Assembly (NCBI GenBank): GCA_964428175.1
Contig: CAYRXM010000001.1
Coordinates: forward strand, 38,740 to 102,739
From: CAYRXM01 sp964428175
GTDB lineage: Bacteria; Chloroflexota; Anaerolineae; JAFGEY01
Direction of reading: 5' to 3'
DNA: 64,000 nucleotides
Below the pieces are notes generated by a model, which was not told the DNA's origin, ran no database searches, and saw nothing but the letters and a program-made list of their open reading frames with translations. Positions 15,939 through 24,572 of the stretch are shown here, piece by piece (within the stretch, counting starts at the first letter, position 1; each line of letters begins with the position of its first letter). A program made the translations under genes and the position numbers.

Positions 15939-16678
15939 CAGGCATCTCCAAAGCGGTTGCAGACCAAGAGTTGGGCCGCCTCGAGGCGGCCCAACCCGCT
16001 CGCTGCCGGGATCCACTTGACGGCCAGCGAAACGCGGTTGTCGCTGTCCAGCGCGGCCCAGCAGGTTTCCAGAATCTCTTTGGCGCTGCCCCGCAGTGAC
16101 ACCAACAGCGGATCGACGTCAAACGGTGGCAAGGGTGAGCCGTCGCTCATATAGGTGGTGATGCAGTAGCCCAGCCCGGCCGGCGGCAGCGCCGGCCGCC
16201 ATGTCGTGTGGTCGGTCAGCGCCGGGTTGGCCTTGTTGGCCTTGAGGATATTGAGCGCAAGCTGCGGCGTTTGGGTGCGCAAATCGAGCATGGCGCTGAT
16301 GCGCGGCGTATAGTTGGGCGCATCGGGTTCGCGCTCACGGGTGAGCAGCGCGCCCTCGAACGTCCCGCCCGTCCGCAGCGCGTCATAGATCGTCCGTGTC
16401 TGATCGCCGTTGGAAACCAGGTAAATGTTGGGCAGTTCGAGCATCGCTTCATAGATGATCAGGCTGGGGTCCTGCACCAGGCTGGCATCGACCGGCTCGG
16501 TGCGCAGCGTTGCGCCATCGACGGCAAAGCGGCGGTTGCGGCTGTGCGCGCTGCGGCCCATGATCCAGTACACCAGCACCCAGGCATCGTCAGCGCCAGC
16601 CCGCCCGATGATCAGGCCGCGCCCCGGATAGCCATTCCGCCGAATGTGGCGGTCAAAATTTTGTTCAAATTGTGACAT
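15938..16678 (-). CDS. PurO-like IMP cyclohydrolase-family protein
   Basis: The 246-residue protein resembles the archaeal-type IMP cyclohydrolase family: YPGRGLIIGRAG near residue 17, VYWIMGRSAHSRNRRF near residue 36, then NGDQTRTIYDAL, EREPDAPNYTPRI and the late KANKANPALTDHTTW. Classical members close the IMP ring in purine synthesis. No other purine gene is near. It sits 25 bp after an acyl-adenylating enzyme and is fused translationally to a lactonase-like lipoprotein, so the substrate may differ from FAICAR. Confidence 0.75.
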   Translation of the reverse strand: MSQFEQNFDRHIRRNGYPGRGLIIGRAGADDAWVLVYWIMGRSAHSRNRRFAVDGATLRTEPVDASLVQDPSLIIYEAMLELPNIYLVSNGDQTRTIYDALRTGGTFEGALLTREREPDAPNYTPRISAMLDLRTQTPQLALNILKANKANPALTDHTTWRPALPPAGLGYCITTYMSDGSPLPPFDVDPLLVSLRGSAKEILETCWAALDSDNRVSLAVKWIPAASGLGRLEAAQLLVCNRFGDA

Positions 16679-16703
16679 ATTTTGTCTATGCTCGCAAACC
16701 GCC

Positions 16704-18593
16704 TTACTGGCCGGCCAGAATCGGGTCAAAATCCAGGTCAAGGGCAGTCTCACAGCGCGAGGGCCGATAGATGTATTGGTTCTTGAATTGATCGTCCTGT
16801 TCTGAAAAACGGGAGTGATTGTAGGGCAAAATCTTGACCTGCACCTGTTCGCGAAAACCGCGCTCGCCTTCGTCGAGCAGGATCTGTTCGCGCAGGGTCT
16901 TGAATTCCTGGTTGATTTCGGCCAGCCCCGTGACCAACTGCTTGGCCGCGACCACCTGAATCTGCTCGGCATTTTGCCCGGCGTTGGCCTCAAAGTGCAG
17001 CCACAGCACGCGATGCCCATCGATATAGTCGACGCTTTGCGCGGTAAAACGCCCGGTCAGCTCGGAAATCTGCGAGGCGACCAGTTGCAAATGGTGGCCG
17101 TAGATTTTGGCTCCCACCCAGCTCACCGCAGCGTCGAGGCCACCGTTGCTATAACTGTCCAGCCGCCCGTTGGTGAGGATCATGTCGCCCGAATCGTAAC
17201 GGATGCGCAGCGCACGCGCAACGTACTTGATGTCGACGCCGGTTTCGGCTTTGAGCAGGCCGGCCAATTCGTCCAAATCCCAGACGTGCATCACATCCAG
17301 GTGGCAGTTGACCACCTCACCGGTCAGGGCGGTGGCAAATGCGGGGCCAAAGTGATAGCCGTCGTTGGGCCGAAGCGAGGGCTTGCCTTCTTGATCCACA
17401 CTGCCGATCAGGAAATAGACGCCGGGGTTGGATTTGAGCGCCGACCAGGGGAAGGACTGCCCGCCAAAGTGATGTTCCAGAAACGGGCGAACCAGTGCAG
17501 GCTGGTTGCGCTCCAGCAAATACATTACCGTGCTCCACAGCATGGTCGTATTATTGCTCGAAAACCCGGTCTTGAGTTCGGCTGCGCCAAACCCGGTAGA
17601 AAACGTCTTGAGCAGGGTGGTCAGCTGGTGCAGCGCCTGGGCATCGGCGAGAATATCGTTCAGTTGGCGGTCTATCAAACCGGCATCCACAATCCCCAGC
17701 CACTCGGCCACCTGGAACATCTTGTAAGGCGGAAAGGCCTCGCCGGTCAAAATAAACTTGAACTCGATCTGCGCGCTCATGTTGTCCAGCGCCTGGCTTT
17801 GGCGCAGTTCGTTCACAATCGAGATCAGGTTGGGCGCATAGGTGTACAATGCGATCAGCGTCTTGGACGTGCTCGCGCGCATAACGTCCTGAATGTGCTG
17901 TGCGGTCTCGGACGGGCTAAAACCGGTGTGCTCAAAGTGGAGGTGCGGGAACTCGTCGCTCAGCATCGACAAGAGCTGAACCATGTTGTATCCCGCTCCC
18001 CAGGCCGGCTCGCCGGGCACCGACTTGGCAACGCCGACCACGATCTCGACACGTTCATAGCGGTCGATCTCCCAGTTGGACCACAAAAACTGCTTCATCG
18101 AGGGCAGGGTTTCGGCCACCTGGCCTTTGGACATCAGGAACAGCTTTTGCCGGCCCGTGCTGCCGGAGCTTTTGAGCATCTGTGCGTTGCCGGCCGCGCC
18201 GATGCTGAGGCGATCTTGGGGTGAGTAGGTGTGGAAAAATTCCGCGTTCATGATCGGCAACTTGCGCAAGGCCTCAATGTCCTCCTCGATAAAGGACATA
18301 TCCTGGATGCCCGCCGCGCGCCAAAAAGCAATGCAGGCCCGGTTGTAGCGGGCCAGATAGCGCACGGTTTGCAGCGCCTTTTTATGAGCCGTCTTGCGCT
18401 GGATCGAAGCTGGGGTCACCTGCTGCAACAGGGTTATCAGGTTGATGTTGCGTAACAAGGGGATTTTGTCCAGCGTTCTTTGGAAACGCATGAGCGAAGC
18501 AATGGCCGCATCCATTTCGGCCAAAGTGGGCGCCTGATCGGCCAGCGGCACGACCTGGGCGTCATCGAGTTCGATGTACGAATTGGTAGTCAT
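16704..18593 (-). CDS. AMP-forming acyl ligase of the PaaK/LuxE-like branch
   Basis: The 629-residue protein belongs to the adenylate-forming superfamily. SSGSTGRQK near residue 145 is the phosphate-binding loop, ILTGEAFPP and STGFGAAE lie mid-protein, and IRYDSGDMI near residue 475 is the Y-x-(T/S)GD motif. Overall shape is closest to phenylacetate-CoA ligase or LuxE-type acyl-protein synthetase, although it is longer than PaaK (about 430-440). The substrate is unknown. It heads a minus-strand run with the PurO-like and SMP-30 genes. Confidence 0.8.
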   Translation of the reverse strand: MTTNSYIELDDAQVVPLADQAPTLAEMDAAIASLMRFQRTLDKIPLLRNINLITLLQQVTPASIQRKTAHKKALQTVRYLARYNRACIAFWRAAGIQDMSFIEEDIEALRKLPIMNAEFFHTYSPQDRLSIGAAGNAQMLKSSGSTGRQKLFLMSKGQVAETLPSMKQFLWSNWEIDRYERVEIVVGVAKSVPGEPAWGAGYNMVQLLSMLSDEFPHLHFEHTGFSPSETAQHIQDVMRASTSKTLIALYTYAPNLISIVNELRQSQALDNMSAQIEFKFILTGEAFPPYKMFQVAEWLGIVDAGLIDRQLNDILADAQALHQLTTLLKTFSTGFGAAELKTGFSSNNTTMLWSTVMYLLERNQPALVRPFLEHHFGGQSFPWSALKSNPGVYFLIGSVDQEGKPSLRPNDGYHFGPAFATALTGEVVNCHLDVMHVWDLDELAGLLKAETGVDIKYVARALRIRYDSGDMILTNGRLDSYSNGGLDAAVSWVGAKIYGHHLQLVASQISELTGRFTAQSVDYIDGHRVLWLHFEANAGQNAEQIQVVAAKQLVTGLAEINQEFKTLREQILLDEGERGFREQVQVKILPYNHSRFSEQDDQFKNQYIYRPSRCETALDLDFDPILAGQ

Positions 18594-18724
18594 CGAGTTT
18601 TCCCCTCCTCAAGGATGATATTAAATGAGCATAGACGTGGATTGGGGCTGGAATGGAGGATACAAATCAATGGAGGATTTTAGCACAACTTGACCGGGCA
18701 GACAAATGGGCACTGGCACATGCA

Positions 18725-19591
18725 TCAGGTTTCCGCCCAACTGACCACGTATTCGGTCAGCGCGTCGGGCCGGTCGAGGCCGGGGTCGCCAACCTGCCAC
18801 GCGCCAGACAGGTTCGACGCTTCTGCCGTCAATGCCCAGTGACACATCGCGATGCCTATATCGACGCGCTGCAAATCGGCCATTTTGACCGATCCCACTG
18901 ACACCTGGCCATAGCCGGGCGTGCGCTGCACGTAAAAATGCCAACATGCGTCCTGACGAACGATGCGCCAGGGCTGCTTGTTGGACGCCGACGGCCCCAA
19001 ACGCAGCATGTCCAATGGGCCGGCGTATTCTCCCGCGCTTTCATGCCCCAATGGCACATCAAACGCGCCATCAAAAAAGAGGACCGACCAGGGCAGCCGC
19101 TTGTTCGATCTCACCACCTGGCGAAGCAATACATCCCTGGCGCGCGGCTGGCTGGCCGGATAGCCCACCGAGACCGTGGCTGGCATCGACTCACCCGCTT
19201 GCAGGTCGATGGCCTGCGCAAAGCGGCTTTTGTTCAGGGTGCCGCCCAACCAACACGTTCCCAGACCAAGTGCGGTTGCATCGAGTACCAGCTTTTCCAT
19301 CAGATAGCCCAAATCGGCCAGGCCTTTTTCCGATGATTCCACTGCGCCGGCAATGAATCCGGCCGGGTTCTTGATGAAACCATACGTACCCAGCCCTTTC
19401 AAAGCCGCACGGTCGGCCTCGCTGGCGGCGATGAGTTGAAACCGCGCCCGGCTGCCCAGCGGCCCGCGTGTCGCCTGTGCGAGCGCGTCTTCCAATTGCT
19501 GGCGCACCTGCGCTGCCAGAGGCTTTTTCTCGTATGTACGGCAAGAAAAACGCCGCCTGATGATCGCTTGAAGCGTTTCAGATTGTGCCAT
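18725..19591 (-). CDS. nitroreductase-family flavoprotein (TM1586 type)
   Basis: The 288-residue protein is a two-part nitroreductase fold, with RRFSCRTYEKKP near residue 13, LGLGTCWLGGTL near residue 110 and GPSASNKQPWRI near residue 207, the last being the usual FMN-contacting PSxxNxQPW motif placed unusually late. This arrangement fits the TM1586-type nitroreductases. It should bind FMN and use NAD(P)H. It ends before an intergenic gap and starts 9 bp after the SDR gene stop, so the two are an operon. Confidence 0.85.
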   Translation of the reverse strand: MAQSETLQAIIRRRFSCRTYEKKPLAAQVRQQLEDALAQATRGPLGSRARFQLIAASEADRAALKGLGTYGFIKNPAGFIAGAVESSEKGLADLGYLMEKLVLDATALGLGTCWLGGTLNKSRFAQAIDLQAGESMPATVSVGYPASQPRARDVLLRQVVRSNKRLPWSVLFFDGAFDVPLGHESAGEYAGPLDMLRLGPSASNKQPWRIVRQDACWHFYVQRTPGYGQVSVGSVKMADLQRVDIGIAMCHWALTAEASNLSGAWQVGDPGLDRPDALTEYVVSWAET

Positions 19592-19600
19592 GCTTTTTTC

Positions 19601-20389
19601 TCAATGCCCCGAACCCATCATCCACTGGCCGATCGGCCGGACCAGCGCGCGCGGGGTCAGGCGCACTGTAAAGGCGACCAGCTGGTTAAAGAACCCGGGC
19701 ATAATCACGGCGCGTCCGCGCATCAACGCCCGGTAGCCAATTTGGGCCACCTGCCCGGCGCTCATACTGCCCAGCATAAAAATGCGCATCCTGACGATCT
19801 GCGCGCGCGCTTGAAAGCCGGTGCGCGTCATGCCGGGGCAGAGCGCCGTCACCGTCACTCCCGTCCCCTTGACTTCTTGCGCCAGCGCTTCCGAAAAACT
19901 GAGCACGTAGGCCTTGGTCGCGCCGTACACCGCCATCGATGGGACGGGCTGAAAGGATGCCGTCGAGCCGATGTTGAGTACGCGCCCCCAGCCGCGCGCG
20001 ATCATCGCCGGCAAAAACTGCCGGGTGAGCGCGGTCAGGGCCATCACGTTCAGGTTCAGCATCGACCACTGCTCCTGCCAGTCCAGCTCGGTAAAGCGGC
20101 CCAGCAGGCCAAACCCGGCATTGTTGACCAGCACATCGACGGTCATATTTTGCCGCTGCACATCGGCGGCAATCGCTTCCACCGAGGCCGGATCGCTCAA
20201 ATCGTAGGCCAACACCACCGCCTGCACGCCGTAAGACCGGCTCAGATCGGCGGCAAGCGCCTGGAGCTTGTCGCCGCTGCGCGCGACCAACACCACGTCG
20301 TACCCGTCGGCGGCAAACAGCTTGCTCAACTCGTAGCCGATGCCGCCAGAGGCGCCGGTGATCAGCGCCGTTTTGCCCTTTCCGCTCAT
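19601..20389 (-). CDS. short-chain dehydrogenase/reductase
   Basis: A 262-residue classical SDR. The cofactor motif TGASGGIG is near residue 12, NNAG near residue 87, the catalytic Ser in NIGSTAS near 141, and YGATK (Tyr and Lys) near 154-158. The ARSGDK segment after beta-2 favours NADP(H). The C-terminal extension resembles DltE/SDR proteins that act on lipid-like substrates. AGGAGCAGACC precedes the ATG. It is divergent from a TetR regulator, which is therefore a likely controller. Confidence 0.88.
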   Translation of the reverse strand: MSGKGKTALITGASGGIGYELSKLFAADGYDVVLVARSGDKLQALAADLSRSYGVQAVVLAYDLSDPASVEAIAADVQRQNMTVDVLVNNAGFGLLGRFTELDWQEQWSMLNLNVMALTALTRQFLPAMIARGWGRVLNIGSTASFQPVPSMAVYGATKAYVLSFSEALAQEVKGTGVTVTALCPGMTRTGFQARAQIVRMRIFMLGSMSAGQVAQIGYRALMRGRAVIMPGFFNQLVAFTVRLTPRALVRPIGQWMMGSGH

Positions 20390-20531
20390 GGTCTGCTCCT
20401 TGAAAAAAATCGCCCGGTCGTGTATAATACGAGCAAATCCTCAAATTATGAGACCTTGACGAGAGCTTTTGCTCACGTTGGAATCTATTATAAAAGCAAA
20501 AATGTCCCCTGTCAAGCACAAAGGAGACCTT
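20390..20531. promoter_or_regulatory. divergent SDR/TetR promoter region with an inverted repeat
   Basis: The 142-bp region holds TATAAT-like boxes for both directions (20422-20427 and 20486-20491) and a 7-bp inverted repeat, GAGCAAA at 20431 and TTTGCTC at 20467, that could be a TetR operator. Exact transcription starts cannot be assigned. Confidence 0.4.
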
Positions 20532-21161
20532 TTGTCGGAAACGATGCGCAACATCCCCCAACAGGCGCGCAGCCAGCAGCGCGTCGACTTGATCCTCGAC
20601 ACCGCTGCTGCGCTGTTGGCCGAAATCGGCTACGACGCGATCACCACCAATGCCGTCGCCAAACGCGCGGGCATCTCGGTTGGCTCGTTGTATCGTTACT
20701 TTGCAGACAAGGACGCCATCTTGCACGCACTGGCCGATCGCTACCTGGCCCGGCTGAACGAACTGTACCAGACGCTGTTTACCGCCGATGCGATTTACCT
20801 GCCCTTGCCGGTGCTGCTCGACCGCCTGATCGACCCGTTTGTCGAGTTCGACCAATGCTGCCCGGCCTTTGCGCGCATCTTGCTCGGCTCCGATGTGTCG
20901 GCCGACATTGCCCGGGCGGCGCAGCAGATCGAGATCGACACCATCGAGCGGATCAGGCAACTGCTGCAAATGCGCCTGCCGCACATCGACGGAGAGCGGG
21001 CTTTGATGGTGGCCCTCGTCTGCAAGGCGGTGGTCAAGGCGCTGCTGGCGCTGCTGGCGACGCCGGCGGGAAAAGCACGGCAGGCGCAGGTGATCGCCGA
21101 GATGAAAGGGCTGCTGCTCGATTATCTGGCCCCCCTCTGGGATGAGGAAAGACAAGCGTAA
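20532..21161 (+). CDS. TetR/AcrR-family transcriptional regulator
   Basis: A 209-residue one-component repressor. The N-terminal HTH is clear (AAALLAEIGYDAITTNAVAK then AGISVGSLYRYFADKDAIL), and the C-terminal ligand domain is all-helical. AAAGGAG at 20519-20525 selects TTG at 20532; ATGs at 20502 and 20544 fit less well. It is divergent from the SDR-nitroreductase pair, the usual arrangement for a local repressor. Confidence 0.87.
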   Translation: MSETMRNIPQQARSQQRVDLILDTAAALLAEIGYDAITTNAVAKRAGISVGSLYRYFADKDAILHALADRYLARLNELYQTLFTADAIYLPLPVLLDRLIDPFVEFDQCCPAFARILLGSDVSADIARAAQQIEIDTIERIRQLLQMRLPHIDGERALMVALVCKAVVKALLALLATPAGKARQAQVIAEMKGLLLDYLAPLWDEERQA

Positions 21162-21595
21162 CCAGCCCATTCTCGAGATTCCACGGGCCTGGCCCAACCG
21201 AACCCTCTGCCTGGAAAAGCAGAGGGTTTATTTTGTGCCAGGATAGGGGGAATCCCCCATTTCGGGCAAGGGTAAGCTCTGATCGAAAAGAGGGGAAAAG
21301 GGATTGTATTTCAAGCTCTTTTATGGTTTCATACATGTATTATCACCTTGCCCATATTGCAGCAGAATTATCCCCACATCCACCATACATTCATCCAAGC
21401 ATTGCCTGCGGCCTCATCTCGGGGCATGGAGCGAATTGAAATCATCCACGCGAATCTGGAATTCGCGGCCGGGCATTTGTCTGGCCCGGCAGATTCTTGA
21501 TCAAGGAGGTGAACCGACTATCAGACAAGCCAACCGCAAGTAACATATTTTTATCCGCTACGAACCTATTTTCATGTTTATCCAGGAGGGAAACG
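21162..21595 (+). other. 434-bp leader region before the sugar-binding protein
   Basis: It begins with a terminator for the TetR gene (21201-21234). A hairpin with GCCGGGC/GCCCGGC arms lies near 21466-21489. A perfect Shine-Dalgarno core AAGGAGGTGA at 21503-21512 has no separate reading frame; the frame after it runs into the sugar-binding protein. No other gene is seen. Confidence 0.6.
21201..21234 (+). terminator. intrinsic terminator after the TetR gene
   Basis: AACCCTCTGC and GCAGAGGGTT form a 10-bp stem followed by TATTTT. Confidence 0.8.
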
Positions 21596-22726
21596 ATGTC
21601 GAGAAAGAATTTGCCTTTGGCGCTGGTGACCATTCTGGTCACGGCGCTCATGGTGCTGTCGGCCTGCGTTGCGGGCAAGACGACTGTAGCGACCAAAGCA
21701 CCGGACACCAAGCTGGCAGTGGGCATTGTGCTGCCGACCAAGGACGAGCCGCGCTGGATTCAGGACGAAACCCGCTTCCGCGACGCGATCAACGCCGCTG
21801 GCTATGAGGTCGAAATCCTCTTCAGCCAGGGCGATTCGTCCAAGGAAAAAGCGAACGTGGAAGACCTGATCACCAAGGGCGTCCAGGTCATCATCATCTG
21901 CCCGCACGACGGCACGGCTGCCGCTGCGGCGGCCCAGGCCGCCCAAAAAGCCGGCGTCAAGGTCATCTCGTATGACCGCCTCATCCGCGACACGGATGCG
22001 GTGGACTATTACGTGACCTTTGACAGCATCGCCGTCGGCGCGGCCTGGAGCCAGTACCTGATCGACCAGGCCACCGGCACCGGCAACCCGCTGTACCTCT
22101 ATGCCGGCGCCGCTTCTGACAACAACGCTTTCATCTTTTTCCAGGGCGCCTGGGAGACCATCCAGCCCAAGATCGCCGATGGCACGTTCGTGATCAAGAA
22201 CTCGAGCGAGGCGGTCGCCTTGCAGAACAAGAAGGAACTGACCCGCGACGAGATGGCCAAGATCATCGGCCAGGTGACCACCAACTGGAACTTTAATGAT
22301 GCCAAGACGCTGGCCGAATCGAACCTCACCGCCGCTTCGGCGGCCGACAAGGGCACCGTCTACATCCTGGCCCCCAACGACGGCACGGCGCGCGCCATCG
22401 CCGACGCCTTTGCCGCCGACAAGGACGTGACCCAATACTATGTCACCGGCCAGGACGCCGAAAAGGCCTCCGTCCAGTACATCATCGATGGCAAGCAGTC
22501 CATGACCGTCTTTAAGGACGTGCGCATGCTGGTCAACGACGCCATCGCCGCCGCCGTCGCCCTGCTTCAGGGCAAGGCCCCGGCTTCCAAGGGCGCCTAC
22601 AACAATGGCAAGATCGACGTGCCGGCTATCCAGTCGGCGGTCATCACCGTCGACCGGAACAACGTCAAGTCCGCCTTGATCGATTCGGGTTACTATAGCG
22701 CCGGCGACTTTACCAACTTGCCCTGA
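21596..22726 (+). CDS. chvE: ChvE-type sugar-binding lipoprotein of an ABC importer
   Basis: The 376-residue lipoprotein has the signal LMVLSAC and a periplasmic-binding-protein fold for sugars: VGIVLPTKDEPRW, DLITKGVQVIIICPHDG, VISYDRLIRDTDAVDYYVTF and YYVTGQDAEKASVQ are characteristic of the ChvE multiple-sugar-binding family. CAGGAGGG precedes the ATG. It delivers sugar to the GguA/GguB-like transporter encoded next. A hairpin and a second promoter separate it from the ATPase gene, a layout that allows excess binding protein. Confidence 0.9.
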   Translation: MSRKNLPLALVTILVTALMVLSACVAGKTTVATKAPDTKLAVGIVLPTKDEPRWIQDETRFRDAINAAGYEVEILFSQGDSSKEKANVEDLITKGVQVIIICPHDGTAAAAAAQAAQKAGVKVISYDRLIRDTDAVDYYVTFDSIAVGAAWSQYLIDQATGTGNPLYLYAGAASDNNAFIFFQGAWETIQPKIADGTFVIKNSSEAVALQNKKELTRDEMAKIIGQVTTNWNFNDAKTLAESNLTAASAADKGTVYILAPNDGTARAIADAFAADKDVTQYYVTGQDAEKASVQYIIDGKQSMTVFKDVRMLVNDAIAAAVALLQGKAPASKGAYNNGKIDVPAIQSAVITVDRNNVKSALIDSGYYSAGDFTNLP

Positions 22727-22770
22727 GAAAAAACGACTGATCACAACGAGTTCAAGGATCAAAGCCTGGC

Positions 22771-22798
22771 TTGCAAGCCGGGTTGAAAGCGCTATAAT
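22771..22798 (+). promoter_or_regulatory. candidate internal promoter for the transporter ATPase
   Basis: TTGCAA (22771-22776) and TATAAT (22793-22798) with a 16-bp spacer, in the gap between the binding-protein and ATPase genes. Confidence 0.5.
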
Positions 22799-22820
22799 AC
22801 TCATGTGATCGACCCATGCC

Positions 22821-22862
22821 GTGCAGGGACAGTGATGGCTCAAGCCATCGCTGTTCCTGCAC
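22821..22862 (+). promoter_or_regulatory. 42-nt hairpin in the 5' leader of the ATPase gene
   Basis: GTGCAGGGACAGTGATGGCT and AGCCATCGCTGTTCCTGCAC form a nearly perfect 20-bp stem with a two-base loop, 20 bp before the ATPase start. No U-tract follows, so it is more likely an mRNA-stability or translation element than a terminator. Confidence 0.65.
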
Positions 22863-22882
22863 ATCTTACAGGCGGAGGGACA

Positions 22883-24406
22883 ATGGATATTCCCCTGCTC
22901 GAGATGAAGAACATTAGCAAAGAATTCCCCGGCGTCAAGGCTCTGGACGATGTCAGTTTTGCCGTGCGTGAAGGAGAAATTCATGGCCTGGTTGGAGAAA
23001 ACGGCGCGGGAAAATCGACCCTGATGAAGGTGTTGAGCGGCGTCCATCCATATGGAACCTATAGCGGCGACATTTTGCTGCACGGGGAGACACAAACATT
23101 CAGAGGAATCGGCGACAGCGAAAAAGCCGGTATTGCCATTATTTATCAAGAATTGGCGCTTGTCCCTGAAATGACCGTGTACGAAAACATTTTTCTCGGC
23201 CACGAGATTCGTCGTGGTCTCGCCATCGACTGGAACGAAACGATCAAGCGGGCCAGTGAAATGCTCCGCAGGGTCAGGCTCGATGTCAACCCCGAAACCA
23301 GGGTCAGAGACCTGGGCGTGGGCAAACAGCAGCTGGTCGAAATTGCCAAGGCGCTGAACCGCAACGTCAAGATATTGATTTTAGATGAGCCGACGGCGGC
23401 GCTGAACGAGGCCGACAGCGCCAACCTGCTGAACTTGCTGCGTGAGCAGCGCGAACACGGCGTGACCTGTGTCTTGATCTCGCACAAGCTCAGAGAAGTG
23501 ATCGAAATTGCCGATTCGGTCACAGTTCTGCGCGACGGGAAAACCATCTGCACCCTGGATGCCCGCAACGGCGAGGTCTCCGAACCGGTGCTGATCAAGC
23601 ACATGGTTGGGCGTGAGATCAACAACATCTATCCGCCGAGAGAGCATCGCCCGTCCGACGAAATCGTGCTTGAAGTGAGAGGCTGGAACGCCTTTCATCC
23701 CCAACTGGATCGGGACATTCTCAAAGACATTGACTTTACGGTCAAAAAGGGCGAAATTGTCGGCTTTGCCGGGCTGATGGGATCGGGACGCACCGAGCTG
23801 GCATTGAGCCTGTTTGGCAACCCGGAAGGCTACCATATCAGCGGCGAGATATTCTTGCACGGTGACAAGATGCACTTTGGCCACCCCAAAGACGCGATCA
23901 AGGCCGGGCTGGCCTATCTGAGCGAAGATAGAAAAGGCAACGGCCTGATCTTGATCCAGGATGTCAAGCAAAACATTACCCTCGCCAACTTGAGCGAGAT
24001 CGCACGGCGCGGCGTGGTCGACAGTAATGCCGAAATCCAGGTCGCCACCCGCTACAAGGACTCGCTCAACATTCGCACCCCCAGCGTCGAGCAGCGGGTT
24101 GGAAATTTGAGCGGCGGCAACCAGCAAAAGGTCTGCCTGGGCAAGTGGTTGTTCGTCAGGCCAGATGTGCTCATCCTCGACGAGCCAACACGTGGCATCG
24201 ACGTCGGCGCAAAATACGAAATCTATACCATTATGAACCGGCTGATCCAGGAAGGGATGAGCATCATCATGATCTCGTCCGAACTGCCCGAGATATTGGG
24301 AATGAGCGACCGGGTATACGTCGTTTCTGCGGGCAGAATCGTCGGCGAGCTGCCGGTAGAGGAAGCGACGCAAGAAGTGATCATGGATCTGGCGACTGAT
24401 TATTGA
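22883..24406 (+). CDS. gguA: sugar ABC importer ATPase with two NBDs (GguA/MmsA type)
   Basis: The 507-residue protein has two nucleotide-binding domains. The first has Walker A GENGAGKST (residues 38-46) and Walker B ILILDEPTAAL. The second has the degenerate loop GLMGSGRTEL, a full signature LSGGNQQK and LILDEPTRGID. This split between one normal and one degenerate site is typical of the RbsA/GguA class. GGCGGAGGG precedes the ATG at 22883. It powers sugar uptake with the adjoining permease. Confidence 0.93.
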   Translation: MDIPLLEMKNISKEFPGVKALDDVSFAVREGEIHGLVGENGAGKSTLMKVLSGVHPYGTYSGDILLHGETQTFRGIGDSEKAGIAIIYQELALVPEMTVYENIFLGHEIRRGLAIDWNETIKRASEMLRRVRLDVNPETRVRDLGVGKQQLVEIAKALNRNVKILILDEPTAALNEADSANLLNLLREQREHGVTCVLISHKLREVIEIADSVTVLRDGKTICTLDARNGEVSEPVLIKHMVGREINNIYPPREHRPSDEIVLEVRGWNAFHPQLDRDILKDIDFTVKKGEIVGFAGLMGSGRTELALSLFGNPEGYHISGEIFLHGDKMHFGHPKDAIKAGLAYLSEDRKGNGLILIQDVKQNITLANLSEIARRGVVDSNAEIQVATRYKDSLNIRTPSVEQRVGNLSGGNQQKVCLGKWLFVRPDVLILDEPTRGIDVGAKYEIYTIMNRLIQEGMSIIMISSELPEILGMSDRVYVVSAGRIVGELPVEEATQEVIMDLATDY

Positions 24407-24411
24407 CTTTG

Positions 24412-24548
24412 CTGAAAAAAGGTCGATCATGCGCTAAATTGCCTGTTGAGGCTTTGATCTTGTGTTTAACAAGCACAATTGGCAAAGTCCCAAGATATTT
24501 GATGTGTTGAGCATTTTGACTTGTTTGTCGCTTTTGACCTTTTTTCAG
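24412..24548. repeat. inverted-repeat element, family D, copy 1
   Basis: A 137-bp element bounded by the perfect 13-bp inverted repeat CTGAAAAAAGGTC / GACCTTTTTTCAG. It lies between the ATPase and permease genes. A diverged copy with the same ends lies at 53568-53705. No coding capacity. Confidence 0.85.
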
Positions 24549-24572
24549 GAGAATCATTATTGAGGAGGCTCT

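Noticed and set aside
16679..17020. upstream extension of the PurO-like frame
   Set aside because: It lies inside the ligase gene and reads as Arg/Ser/Cys-rich noise; the ATG at 16678 begins the conserved protein.
21578..23203. 541-codon minus-strand frame opposite the sugar-binding protein
   Set aside because: Composition rich in Gly, Asp and His with no domain pattern; the plus-strand genes are unambiguous.
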